From NCBI RefSeq assembly GCF_050571805.1, contig NZ_CP192219.1: a stretch of DNA of 64,000 nt; one strand, given 5' to 3'. Positions 26,163 to 33,625 of the stretch are shown here, one piece after another. Position numbers and translations under genes: made by a program. The notes under the pieces are model-generated. The model was not told where the DNA came from. It did not search any database and worked only from the letters and a program-made list of their open reading frames with translations. Source of the stretch: Halodesulfovibrio aestuarii (GTDB taxonomy: Bacteria; Desulfobacterota; Desulfovibrionia; Desulfovibrionales; Desulfovibrionaceae). The stretch's first letter is position 1. Each line of letters opens with the position of its first letter.

Positions 26163-26673
26163 AAATGACCTCCTCAAAAATATTATGTAGTCATGATGTT
26201 ACGTATAACAAACCGTAATTCCATGATTACTGATAAAAAAACACATAAACTGAACCGTGCCACTTTGCTACATAAAGATGTGTTCGACCATGGGCGCGTA
26301 TGGGTCGGGCGGTAAGTTAACCGTTTACACTGTTAGCGCATTAAAACGCCATTATGAAGTTGAAAGGGCAGGGGGTAGACTAAGTCAGATCTAGGTATGT
26401 ACAAGTTGTCGTGTGGATAAATATCCGTATTGGCGACAACCATGTGTACTTTACATGTGGTGCTCTTAAAAGCAAAGTGAACAAACTGCAATAGCTAGCT
26501 GTACTTTTCTTAAAATAATTTTGTGAACAATCGTAAAATCTACTGTTGTCTACTTCTCTTGTTGTCAATTCTTTTTATTGATCGTGCCGCACTGCCGGTA
26601 TAACCGCGCAGTGCGGCACGGGATACGCGGGGTAAGCTAATTCATGACTTCTGTTACTTCGTGAAAAGTCATT
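26163..26673 (-). other. Intergenic region upstream of fba and downstream of surE
   Basis: No gene is seen. It includes the likely fba promoter region; on the minus strand a TTGACA occurs at about 26565-26570, but the nearest TAGATT box is 20 bases away, which is too far for a good sigma-70 promoter. It also holds a strong hairpin lacking a U tail (26583-26620) just after surE. Confidence 0.45.
26583..26620. repeat. Strong 13-bp hairpin without U tract after surE
   Basis: CGTGCCGCACTGC pairs perfectly with GCAGTGCGGCACG around a 12-base loop, which holds CGGT/ACCG for more pairing. Neither side has a T run. It may be a transcript-end stabiliser or a U-less terminator for surE. Confidence 0.6.
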
Positions 26674-27432
26674 TTATTGATCCATGTTTAGAACGGATAA
26701 AGCGGACATAGTAACTTCATCTGTAAAATCAAATTTTAGCGGAGTCAGAGTTACGTATCCTTCTGATAATAGATCACGGTCTGTACCCGATGCAACATCT
26801 TCTGGTGGGATTTTACCATCCAGCCACCAGTAGCTGCTTCCGCGCGGGTCTGTGTTGTGTACATACCAGTCTTTCCAAGTAGCACTGGTTTGCGGGCAAA
26901 CACGCAATCCTTTTGTTTCTTTTATTGGCATATCAGGAAAGTTAACATTTACGACACAACGCGTGGGTAATGCATTCCAAGGCAGGTTTTCTGCCAGTTG
27001 TACTGCAAACTCTGCTTGTTCTGATAAATCTTCCGGTCTGAAATTGTCATAGGATACTGCCATTGAGGGGTAGCCCATGCTGGCGCCTTCAGTTGCAGCG
27101 GAAACCGTACCGGAATACAGAATGTCCGGTCCTACGTTGGCTCCTGCGTTTATTCCAGAGATGACAAGATCGATTTTTTCATCAATAAGACTGGACAATC
27201 CCAGTTTGACGCAATCTACAGGAGTCCCGTAGACTCCTTTACCGCGAAATCCGTTTTCCTTGAATTCCTTGATGCGGAGCGGCAAGGCAAGTGTTACAGC
27301 ATGTCCCACAGCGGATTGTTCCGTAACAGGTGCTACGCAGTGGACTGTATGCCCTGCGTTAATCAATGCTTTATATATGGTTCGTAACCCCGGTGCCTGA
27401 ATGCCGTCATCGTTTGTAAGTGCAATAATCAT
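26674..27432 (-). CDS. surE: 5'/3'-nucleotidase SurE
   Basis: This metal-dependent phosphatase removes phosphate from nucleoside monophosphates. The 252 residues have the metal site NDDGIQAPGL at the N-terminus and SGINAGANVGPDILYSGTV, with VSYDN and NVNFPD typical of SurE. The ATG at 27432-27430 is preceded by AGGGGT. It is divergent from the YhaM-like gene and has no partner on its own strand within 500 bases. Confidence 0.94.
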   Translation of the reverse strand: MIIALTNDDGIQAPGLRTIYKALINAGHTVHCVAPVTEQSAVGHAVTLALPLRIKEFKENGFRGKGVYGTPVDCVKLGLSSLIDEKIDLVISGINAGANVGPDILYSGTVSAATEGASMGYPSMAVSYDNFRPEDLSEQAEFAVQLAENLPWNALPTRCVVNVNFPDMPIKETKGLRVCPQTSATWKDWYVHNTDPRGSSYWWLDGKIPPEDVASGTDRDLLSEGYVTLTPLKFDFTDEVTMSALSVLNMDQ

Positions 27433-27799
27433 GGGGACCCCTGGTAGTTGCTTGAGTTTGCAAATATCAAATGGTTTGACAACGTCCTGAAAAAACAGGA
27501 ATCATAGTAATGTTGATAACACAAATTTTACCTGTGGTATTTAGGGGTTAGTTGTGTTGTTATCGTAATTCGCATGTTCTGGGTCTTGAGAACAGATCGC
27601 TTTTAACGGGCAGGGAGTCTTTCTCCTGTGACTCGTTAAAAGATATGCTTTGCTTTTTACACCATAGTTTCAACCTCATAAAAGGTAAATATATCGATGG
27701 TGCTTCAATAGTCCGTTACGACATGTTAGCAGCTACGAAGTTAGATTTTCTTCTGGCGGCTATTTTAGAAACGTAGTTTTCATTTCTTCAGGGTATAAG
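27433..27799. other. Divergent intergenic region between surE and the YhaM-like gene
   Basis: No gene is supported; one 74-codon open frame (27552-27776, plus strand) has no ribosome-binding site or family features. Visible items are a TTGACA at 27476-27481, a small CCTG-A6-CAGG hairpin just after it, and a two-part hairpin at 27600-27642. Confidence 0.45.
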
Positions 27800-28876
27800 A
27801 TGGACCTAAAAAAAATACAATTTATTCGCGATATTTCCAATAATGACGAAGTGCTTTCTATTTTTGCAATTACACAGGCGACACTAGCTCAGGCACGGAA
27901 TGGCCCTTATTGGAGACTTGAATTATCTGATATGACGGGATCTATCGGAGCAAAGGCATGGAGTCCGCTTGCGCAGCAGTTTCCTGAAATTGCAGCAGGA
28001 CAGATGTTGGCAGTAAAAGGTCGTGCCAGCACATACCGTGATATTCTGGATGTGAATATTGAGCACATGCGGATACTTTCTCCAGATGATATTGCAGAGC
28101 TGGATATGGGCGATTTTGTTGCCGCATCAGAACAGCATCCCGACGATATGTACACAGATTTGCTTGCACTATGTGCGTCTGTTTTCACGTATACCCCATG
28201 GTTGACATTTGTTGAATCTGCTCTTGCTGATGAAGAAATTTCTATCCGTTTCAAAAGTGCAATCGGTGCAAAAAATGTTCACCATGCATATTTAGGTGGT
28301 TTACTTGAGCATACTCTATCTGTGGCGCAGCTATGCATGAAACTTTGTGACCAGTATCCGGAACTTGATCGTCAGGTGCTCCTTGCCGGTGCCATTTTCC
28401 ATGACATCGGGAAAGCATGGGAATTGAGTGCGGGATTAGTGAAAGATTATACTGACGAAGGCCGACTTATCGGGCATATCAATATAGGGTTGGAGAAAGT
28501 GGAACCGTATCTTGCTGTCTCCGGTCTGCCTGTGGAATTACAGATGCATTTTAAGCACTTGATCCTTGGGCATCATGGTCAGCGTGAATGGGGCTCTCCT
28601 GTACTTCCTGCTACTGCAGAAGCGCTTGTGCTGCATTATGCTGATAATATCGATGCAAAGCTTGCGCAGCTTCGTGGATTGTTTAGTGATTTTGAATATG
28701 GCGATACGGGGTGGACTCCATATCAAAATACATTGGGGCGCTTTATTTTTAAACCGAAGATGACGCCTCCTGACCCTCGTCAGTTTTTTGGTGAAAATCC
28801 TTTGCCAACGTCTCCGGAGGGAGACGTTCCGCCGCCTGAATTTTCAGCAGGGATACCATCAGACGATGACTTTTAA
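27800..28876 (+). CDS. YhaM-like 3'-5' exoribonuclease / HD-domain protein with OB fold
   Basis: The 358 residues combine an N-terminal OB-fold nucleic-acid-binding domain (about 15-95, with YWRLELSDMTGSIGAKAW) and a central HD domain with H...HD...D (NVHHAYLGGLLEHTLSV, then GAIFHDIGK, and a late LHYADNIDAKL). This is the layout of the YhaM/CBF1 family, which degrades RNA or ssDNA from the 3' end. The C-terminal 40 residues are Pro-rich and acidic. It precedes tmk on the same strand by 170 bases. Role in RNA turnover is inferred from the family. Confidence 0.85.
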   Translation: MDLKKIQFIRDISNNDEVLSIFAITQATLAQARNGPYWRLELSDMTGSIGAKAWSPLAQQFPEIAAGQMLAVKGRASTYRDILDVNIEHMRILSPDDIAELDMGDFVAASEQHPDDMYTDLLALCASVFTYTPWLTFVESALADEEISIRFKSAIGAKNVHHAYLGGLLEHTLSVAQLCMKLCDQYPELDRQVLLAGAIFHDIGKAWELSAGLVKDYTDEGRLIGHINIGLEKVEPYLAVSGLPVELQMHFKHLILGHHGQREWGSPVLPATAEALVLHYADNIDAKLAQLRGLFSDFEYGDTGWTPYQNTLGRFIFKPKMTPPDPRQFFGENPLPTSPEGDVPPPEFSAGIPSDDDF

Positions 28877-29046
28877 TTTCCCTTTGCACTTATTATAAAA
28901 AAATAACTCACTAAGTCATACTAATAGCTGGTTGCGGGTAGAGGGCAGTCCCCCTTGCTCGCCGGATCGGCAGCCGTTCTCGAAAGATGAGAGAGTACGG
29001 AGAAAGATAGTGATACGACTCACTGATGACATAACAAGGATACGAT

Positions 29047-29703
29047 ATGTTTATTTCTTTGGAAGGAATGGAAGGTTCCGGTAAAAGTACTGTTTTAAAA
29101 AAGCTGCACAAATGGCTTGAATCTGAAGGGTATGATGTCGTGCTTACCCGTGAGCCGGGAGGTAGTGAGCTTGGAAAAACGCTTCGTGCTTTGCTGCTTG
29201 ATGCAGAGAATACAGATATTACTAGCGAAGCAGAATTGTTTTTATATCTTGCTGACAGAGCGCAGCATGTGTCGCAGGTGATTAAGCCTGCTCTTGAATC
29301 AGGTAAGGTCGTTCTTTGTGACCGTTACGCAGACTCTACTGTCGTGTATCAGGGGTATGGCCGCGGGCTTGATCCGAACCTGTTACATTCATTTAATGAA
29401 GTTGCGACTACAGGGTTATGGCCTGATTTGACTCTGCTTTTTGATGTAGAACCTGAGATCGGGTTACGTCGTGCACTTTCCCGTAATATAGAAAAAGGAC
29501 TTTCTCGGGCAGAAGGCCGTTTTGAGGCTGAAGCTATGGAATTCCATACGCGTGTGCGCGAAGGGTACTTAACTTGGGCTGCGTTGAACAATAAACGTTT
29601 TGCTGTTGTAGATGCTTCTGTGACTCCTGAAGAAGTGTTTAAACAGGTTGTTGAGCGCATGCGCACCACTATTGCAATGATGAAAACAAAAAATATTGAT
29701 TAA
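29047..29703 (+). CDS. tmk: Thymidylate kinase
   Basis: It phosphorylates dTMP to dTDP. The 218 residues contain the P-loop EGMEGSGKSTVLKKL at the N-terminus, TREPGGSELGK, the DRY motif LCDRYADSTVVYQGYGRG, and a LID region with basic residues (RRALSR...LSRAEGRFE). AAGGA lies about 8 bases before the ATG. It is in line with the YhaM-like gene and the HDAC-like gene. Confidence 0.95.
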   Translation: MFISLEGMEGSGKSTVLKKLHKWLESEGYDVVLTREPGGSELGKTLRALLLDAENTDITSEAELFLYLADRAQHVSQVIKPALESGKVVLCDRYADSTVVYQGYGRGLDPNLLHSFNEVATTGLWPDLTLLFDVEPEIGLRRALSRNIEKGLSRAEGRFEAEAMEFHTRVREGYLTWAALNNKRFAVVDASVTPEEVFKQVVERMRTTIAMMKTKNID

Positions 29704-29758
29704 ACAACTGTTGTTGTGTCATCGATAAAGACGGGCAACAGTAGGCAGAAGAGAACGT

Positions 29759-31099
29759 ATGCTACGAGCTAAAAATTCTTTAGGGGTTATTTTTTTCCCC
29801 GCATATGACTGGGCGATTAGCGCAACTCATCCTGAGAGGGAAGAGCGTCTTTTGTACACGCAGGATCAACTGCGTGAGGAAGGGCTTTTTGATATTGAGG
29901 GAATTTCGGAATACAAGCCACTCGTGGCTTCGTTGGAAGATGTGGAGCGCACACACTTTTGTTTCCCGAATGTGGAAAGCGTGTGCACTAAATCGCACTT
30001 GATTTCTGCCGGTGGTGCGATTCGTGCCGCCCAGCTGGTTATGGAAGGCGAAAAGGACAAAGCGTTTGCGCTGGTTCGTCCTCCCGGGCACCATGCAATG
30101 AAGTCCGTACATGGCTCACGTGGATTCTGCACTATCAATATAGAAGCCGTGATGATTGAGTACATTCGTGAAACGTATGGTCCCCTTAAAATTGCTGTTG
30201 TCGATACCGACTGCCATCATGGTGATGGTACACAGGATGTGTATTGGAACGATAAGAATGTACTTTTTATTTCCATGCATCAGGATGGCAGAACGTTGTA
30301 TCCGGGGAGCGGTTTTCCTGATGAGCGCGGTGGTGTGAATGCATATGGAAAAACGTTGAATATCCCGTTGCCGCCTAATACGTCGGATGAAGGTTTTTTA
30401 TATACAATTGAGAATGTTGTGCTTCCTGTGCTGGATGACTTTAAACCGGATATTATTATTAACTCAGCAGGGCAGGATAATCATTATTCAGATCCGATTA
30501 CCAATATGAATTTTTCAGCACGTGGGTATGCACGGCTGAATGAATTACTTAATCCGCAGATTGCAGTGCTGGAAGGTGGGTATGCGATTCAAGGCGCGTT
30601 GCCATATGTAAACCTTGGGATCTGTCTCGCTATGGCTGGTATTGATTACGAGCATGTGGCAGAGCCGGATTTTAATCCAAAGCGTTACGCACAAACAGAA
30701 CAGGTGACAGAATATATTAAAAAGTTATCTGAAGCTTTACTGGCAGGGTATTTTTCGTCATCTACACCTGATATTGATGCGTTAATTAACGATGCCGGTT
30801 ATGAGCGTGACGGCGATTTTATCGTCCGCGCTAAAGATATTTATTATGATACGGATGGTATCACTGAAAGCCAGATAGAATCAGTAGTGCTGTGCCCGGA
30901 TTGTTCCGGAACATTGCGGCTTGAAACATGGTCATCTGTAAATCCGTTAAGCCTTGGAGTTGAGGTGCCTGTTGGAGCCTGTGACCGTTGTCTCAATATA
31001 GGAAGACAAGTTTTGGAGCAGGCGCGAACAAATGAAAAGTATCGATATGTGCAAAGTATTAACCGCAGGGAAAAGGAGTACGTGCGGTATGGATTTTAA
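29759..31099 (+). CDS. Histone-deacetylase-superfamily protein with C-terminal zinc-ribbon extension
   Basis: This zinc hydrolase of the arginase/deacetylase fold probably removes acyl groups from polyamines or proteins. The first 340 residues have the class II deacetylase signatures: RPPGHHA, DTDCHHGDGTQDVYW, SMHQDGRTLYPG, INSAGQDNHYSDP and LEGGYAIQG, so the zinc ligands Asp, His and Asp and the tandem catalytic His are present. The last 60 residues add CPDC ... CDRC, a two-CxxC pattern like a zinc ribbon, which is unusual for the family. The end overlaps the TPR gene by 11 bases. Confidence 0.88.
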   Translation: MLRAKNSLGVIFFPAYDWAISATHPEREERLLYTQDQLREEGLFDIEGISEYKPLVASLEDVERTHFCFPNVESVCTKSHLISAGGAIRAAQLVMEGEKDKAFALVRPPGHHAMKSVHGSRGFCTINIEAVMIEYIRETYGPLKIAVVDTDCHHGDGTQDVYWNDKNVLFISMHQDGRTLYPGSGFPDERGGVNAYGKTLNIPLPPNTSDEGFLYTIENVVLPVLDDFKPDIIINSAGQDNHYSDPITNMNFSARGYARLNELLNPQIAVLEGGYAIQGALPYVNLGICLAMAGIDYEHVAEPDFNPKRYAQTEQVTEYIKKLSEALLAGYFSSSTPDIDALINDAGYERDGDFIVRAKDIYYDTDGITESQIESVVLCPDCSGTLRLETWSSVNPLSLGVEVPVGACDRCLNIGRQVLEQARTNEKYRYVQSINRREKEYVRYGF

Positions 31100-32450
31100 A
31101 AAAAATCGTTACGGCGCGGGGGTGCTTCTCCTCGCCGTTTGCTTTTGCTTGAGCTGCAATTTATTTGTGTATGCTAATGAGTTTGTGCCTGAAGATATGC
31201 AGGAACAACTGAGGAAAAGCGATGCTCTCTACCTGTCATTGCAGGATGCGTATAAGCATAAAAAGTGGAGTAAGGTTATAAAATTATTTGATGAATATAC
31301 AAAATCGTTTGTCCAACCTGAGCAGAAAAATCTAAGCCACACTTCTTTTATGGTAGATAAAGAGGAGAAGCGGAAAAAAAAACGTGAGCTTGATCAGTAC
31401 AACTCGTTCTGCATGAAATTGCATAAAGAGTATGTAACAGCTCATGGCTTAGCTGCAATTGCCTATGTGCACGGCAGAAAGTTTGTAGCCGCGCATGATG
31501 TCTTGAGACCGGTGCAGGATTACGCCGATGAATATGCGATTGTTCCTACAGCTCGTGGCATCATAGCCTATGTAATGAAGGACTATAATGCAGCTGAACC
31601 ATTCCTGAAAACTGCGCATGTTCTTGATTCAACATTAGTTGACCCTGTGTACTATCTCTATAAGATTGCTTTGAAAAAAGGCGAACCCGGTACTGCATAT
31701 TTTTGGCTGGAAAAAGCAGCCGCGTTAGAACCTGATCGGTTGGATCTGATAATGGCGCAGGCAAGACTGTTACAGAAACTTGGTCAATCGTCTGCTGCAG
31801 AGATTATGTATTCAAGACTTATTGAGTTAGATTCGAACAATTCCGTTGCCTATAATAATCGAGGCTATTGTAGAATTGCTTTAGGAAAAATTGATGCAGC
31901 ATTTAATGATTTTAGTAGTGCTTTATCTATTAACGGTATGTATACCGAAGCACTGTTGAATCGCGCGGCCTTGTGGCGTACCACAAATAATTTTTTGGAA
32001 GCGTTGAAAGACTTGAATACAGGGTTACAGGTAGCGCCTAGCGATGCGCGGTTGCTCGTTTCAAGAATGCAGACGTTGTGCGATATGGGGAACTTTGCAC
32101 TTGCAAAGGCGGACATGGAACAGATTCTTGTCTTTTCAGATTCCATATCTGCAGTAAACGAAGTTGGGTGGTTTTTAGCAACCTGCCCCTCTGACGCCGT
32201 TCGAGATGGGAAACGTGCAGTCAAATTATTGTTGCCGCTTGTCGAAAAAAGTAAAAGACATCCGCGGGTGTTAGATTCCTTGGCTGCTGCGTATGCAGCA
32301 TCTGATCAATTTGATAAGGCTGTTGTAACACAGCAGGAAGCGTTAGCTCGCGGAATTGAATATCGTTTGCCTAATTTTCAGCTTACGAAATATGAAAAAC
32401 GCCTAGCGTTGTATAATGAAAACAGACCTTTTAAAACTAGTTTGGATTAA
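31089..32450 (+). CDS. Exported TPR-repeat protein
   Basis: This 453-residue protein begins with a signal sequence (AGVLLLAVCFCLSCNLFVYANE) and contains at least six tetratricopeptide repeats (for example AYNNRGYCRIALGKIDAAFN and ALLNRAALWRTTNNFLEALK), so it likely works as a protein-binding scaffold in the periplasm. A run of basic residues KEEKRKKKREL lies near residue 95. The frame is open from 31032, but the ATG at 31089 has AAGGAG 10 bases upstream. It overlaps the end of the deacetylase gene and is 3 bases from the LUD gene. Specific role unknown. Confidence 0.82.
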   Translation: MDFKKNRYGAGVLLLAVCFCLSCNLFVYANEFVPEDMQEQLRKSDALYLSLQDAYKHKKWSKVIKLFDEYTKSFVQPEQKNLSHTSFMVDKEEKRKKKRELDQYNSFCMKLHKEYVTAHGLAAIAYVHGRKFVAAHDVLRPVQDYADEYAIVPTARGIIAYVMKDYNAAEPFLKTAHVLDSTLVDPVYYLYKIALKKGEPGTAYFWLEKAAALEPDRLDLIMAQARLLQKLGQSSAAEIMYSRLIELDSNNSVAYNNRGYCRIALGKIDAAFNDFSSALSINGMYTEALLNRAALWRTTNNFLEALKDLNTGLQVAPSDARLLVSRMQTLCDMGNFALAKADMEQILVFSDSISAVNEVGWFLATCPSDAVRDGKRAVKLLLPLVEKSKRHPRVLDSLAAAYAASDQFDKAVVTQQEALARGIEYRLPNFQLTKYEKRLALYNENRPFKTSLD

Positions 32451-32453
32451 ATT

Positions 32454-33110
32454 ATGACTAACCCAATTAATACTTTTTGGACATTACGTCTGGCAGATCT
32501 TAAACAGGCTCTTGAGAAGAACAATTTTGATGTATTTATGGCAGACTCTGTTGCGGATGCAAAAAAAGTTTTTGATGAGCAGATAATGCCTTCTCTTGAA
32601 GGAGTAAAAACTGTGTCTTTTGGTGGCTCTGCTACATTAATGGATACAGGCATTGTGGAAGCCGTGCGTGCTGATGCATCATTAGAGGTTATGGATACGT
32701 TTGATAAGTCTTTGTCAAATGAAGCGAAATACGAACTCCGTCGTCAGGCTTTGCTGGCTGATCTTTTTCTTACAGGCACAAACGCAGTGACTGAGTGTGG
32801 CAAGCTTGTAAACCTTGATATGATTGGCAACCGTGTAGCGGCATTAAATTTTGGCCCTAAACATGTTGTGTTGTTTATCAGTAGAAACAAACTGGTGGAA
32901 ACAGTAGACGATGCCATGTTCCGTATTAAGGACTATGTAGCGCCAATCAATACAATGCGACTGGATATGAAAACTCCTTGTAAAAAAACGGGGCAGTGTA
33001 TGGATTGTTCCAGCCCGCAGCGCATTTGTAATATCTGGACAATTACCGAAAAGTCCTTCCCTGCAAAGCGTATTAAAATTGTTCTGATTAACGAAGACGC
33101 TGGTTTCTAA
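32454..33110 (+). CDS. LUD-domain protein (LutC/YkgG family)
   Basis: The 218-residue protein has the LUD (formerly DUF162) fold found in lactate-utilisation proteins: VSFGGSATLMDTGIVEA, DLFLTGTNAVTECGKLVNLDMIGNR and GPKHVVLFISRNKLV. A C-terminal cysteine group (PCKKTGQCMDCSSPQRICN) could bind metal. It is the solo short form, not next to lutA or lutB, so a role in lactate oxidation cannot be taken for granted. It starts 3 bases after the TPR gene, with no clear ribosome-binding site, suggesting coupling. Confidence 0.85.
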   Translation: MTNPINTFWTLRLADLKQALEKNNFDVFMADSVADAKKVFDEQIMPSLEGVKTVSFGGSATLMDTGIVEAVRADASLEVMDTFDKSLSNEAKYELRRQALLADLFLTGTNAVTECGKLVNLDMIGNRVAALNFGPKHVVLFISRNKLVETVDDAMFRIKDYVAPINTMRLDMKTPCKKTGQCMDCSSPQRICNIWTITEKSFPAKRIKIVLINEDAGF

Positions 33111-33392
33111 CAGTTGGTTTAGAATTCGGCTGCTAAAGCACTCCGGATGATAAGAGCAGTGTGTCTTTTAACTTACTGTGGGCGCACTGCTTATTTTCTC
33201 ATACCCTGCCATACTGTGCTAAGCATAAAAGTATGGCTTCGACTGTACGGGGGGCACCTGTACATACTTAGAGTGCCGTATGGTGCTAAGCCCTGCGGAC
33301 ATACGCCCAGATACTGTATCGTTGCATTAAGATATTCAGTAAGTTTTGTTGAGGATGCTGGATGTTAGCGCTGTTTACAATAATGAGACTTT
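33111..33392 (+). other. Intergenic region after the LUD gene
   Basis: A 73-codon open frame (33147-33368) has no ribosome-binding site or recognisable features. The stretch contains short inverted repeats such as CCATAC...GTATGG around 33207-33235 and two copies of TGCTAAGC. Promoter and 5' end of the next transcript probably lie here. Confidence 0.4.
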
Positions 33393-33625
33393 GGTCGGAA
33401 CACGCTTATAGGATACCAAGGGAGGAGTGGTATTTTCTAAAAAGGCGTGTGGGGCACATTCTTTTGTTGTAGCGTTGTTGCCATATTGTGGCTTGCAGCG
33501 CTCATAGTATAAGAAGGGAACTTCTTATCGCCGACCTGTACGGGAAACCGTATTCGAACATTCTTGTCCAGCGAATGGTTCCAACACTTGATGACTGATA
33601 ATTTTCATCTTACGGACGGAGCACC
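33393..33625 (+). promoter_or_regulatory. Candidate structured leader RNA (riboswitch-like) of the fused acyl-CoA synthetase gene
   Basis: GGTCGG (33393-33398) pairs with CCGACC (33531-33536) and closes a junction of three arms: ACACGC/GCGTGT (33400-33405 with 33445-33450) capped by ATACCA/TGGTAT; AGCG/CGCT (33471-33474 with 33499-33502) capped by GCCA/TGGC; and an 8-bp stem ATAAGAAG/CTTCTTAT with a GGAA loop (33509-33528). Downstream come TACGG-GAAA-CCGTA (33539-33552) and GATGA/TCATC before the GGAG site. Two GNRA loops and a closing stem are typical of aptamer RNAs. I do not recognise the class; no ligand can be named. Confidence 0.4.

Noticed and set aside
27552..27776. Plus-strand open frame of 74 codons before the YhaM-like gene
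   Set aside because: No ribosome-binding site; it spans a hairpin and looks like chance.
33147..33368. Plus-strand open frame of 73 codons after the LUD gene
   Set aside because: No ribosome-binding site, Cys- and Tyr-rich composition and no family features; it lies in a likely promoter region.
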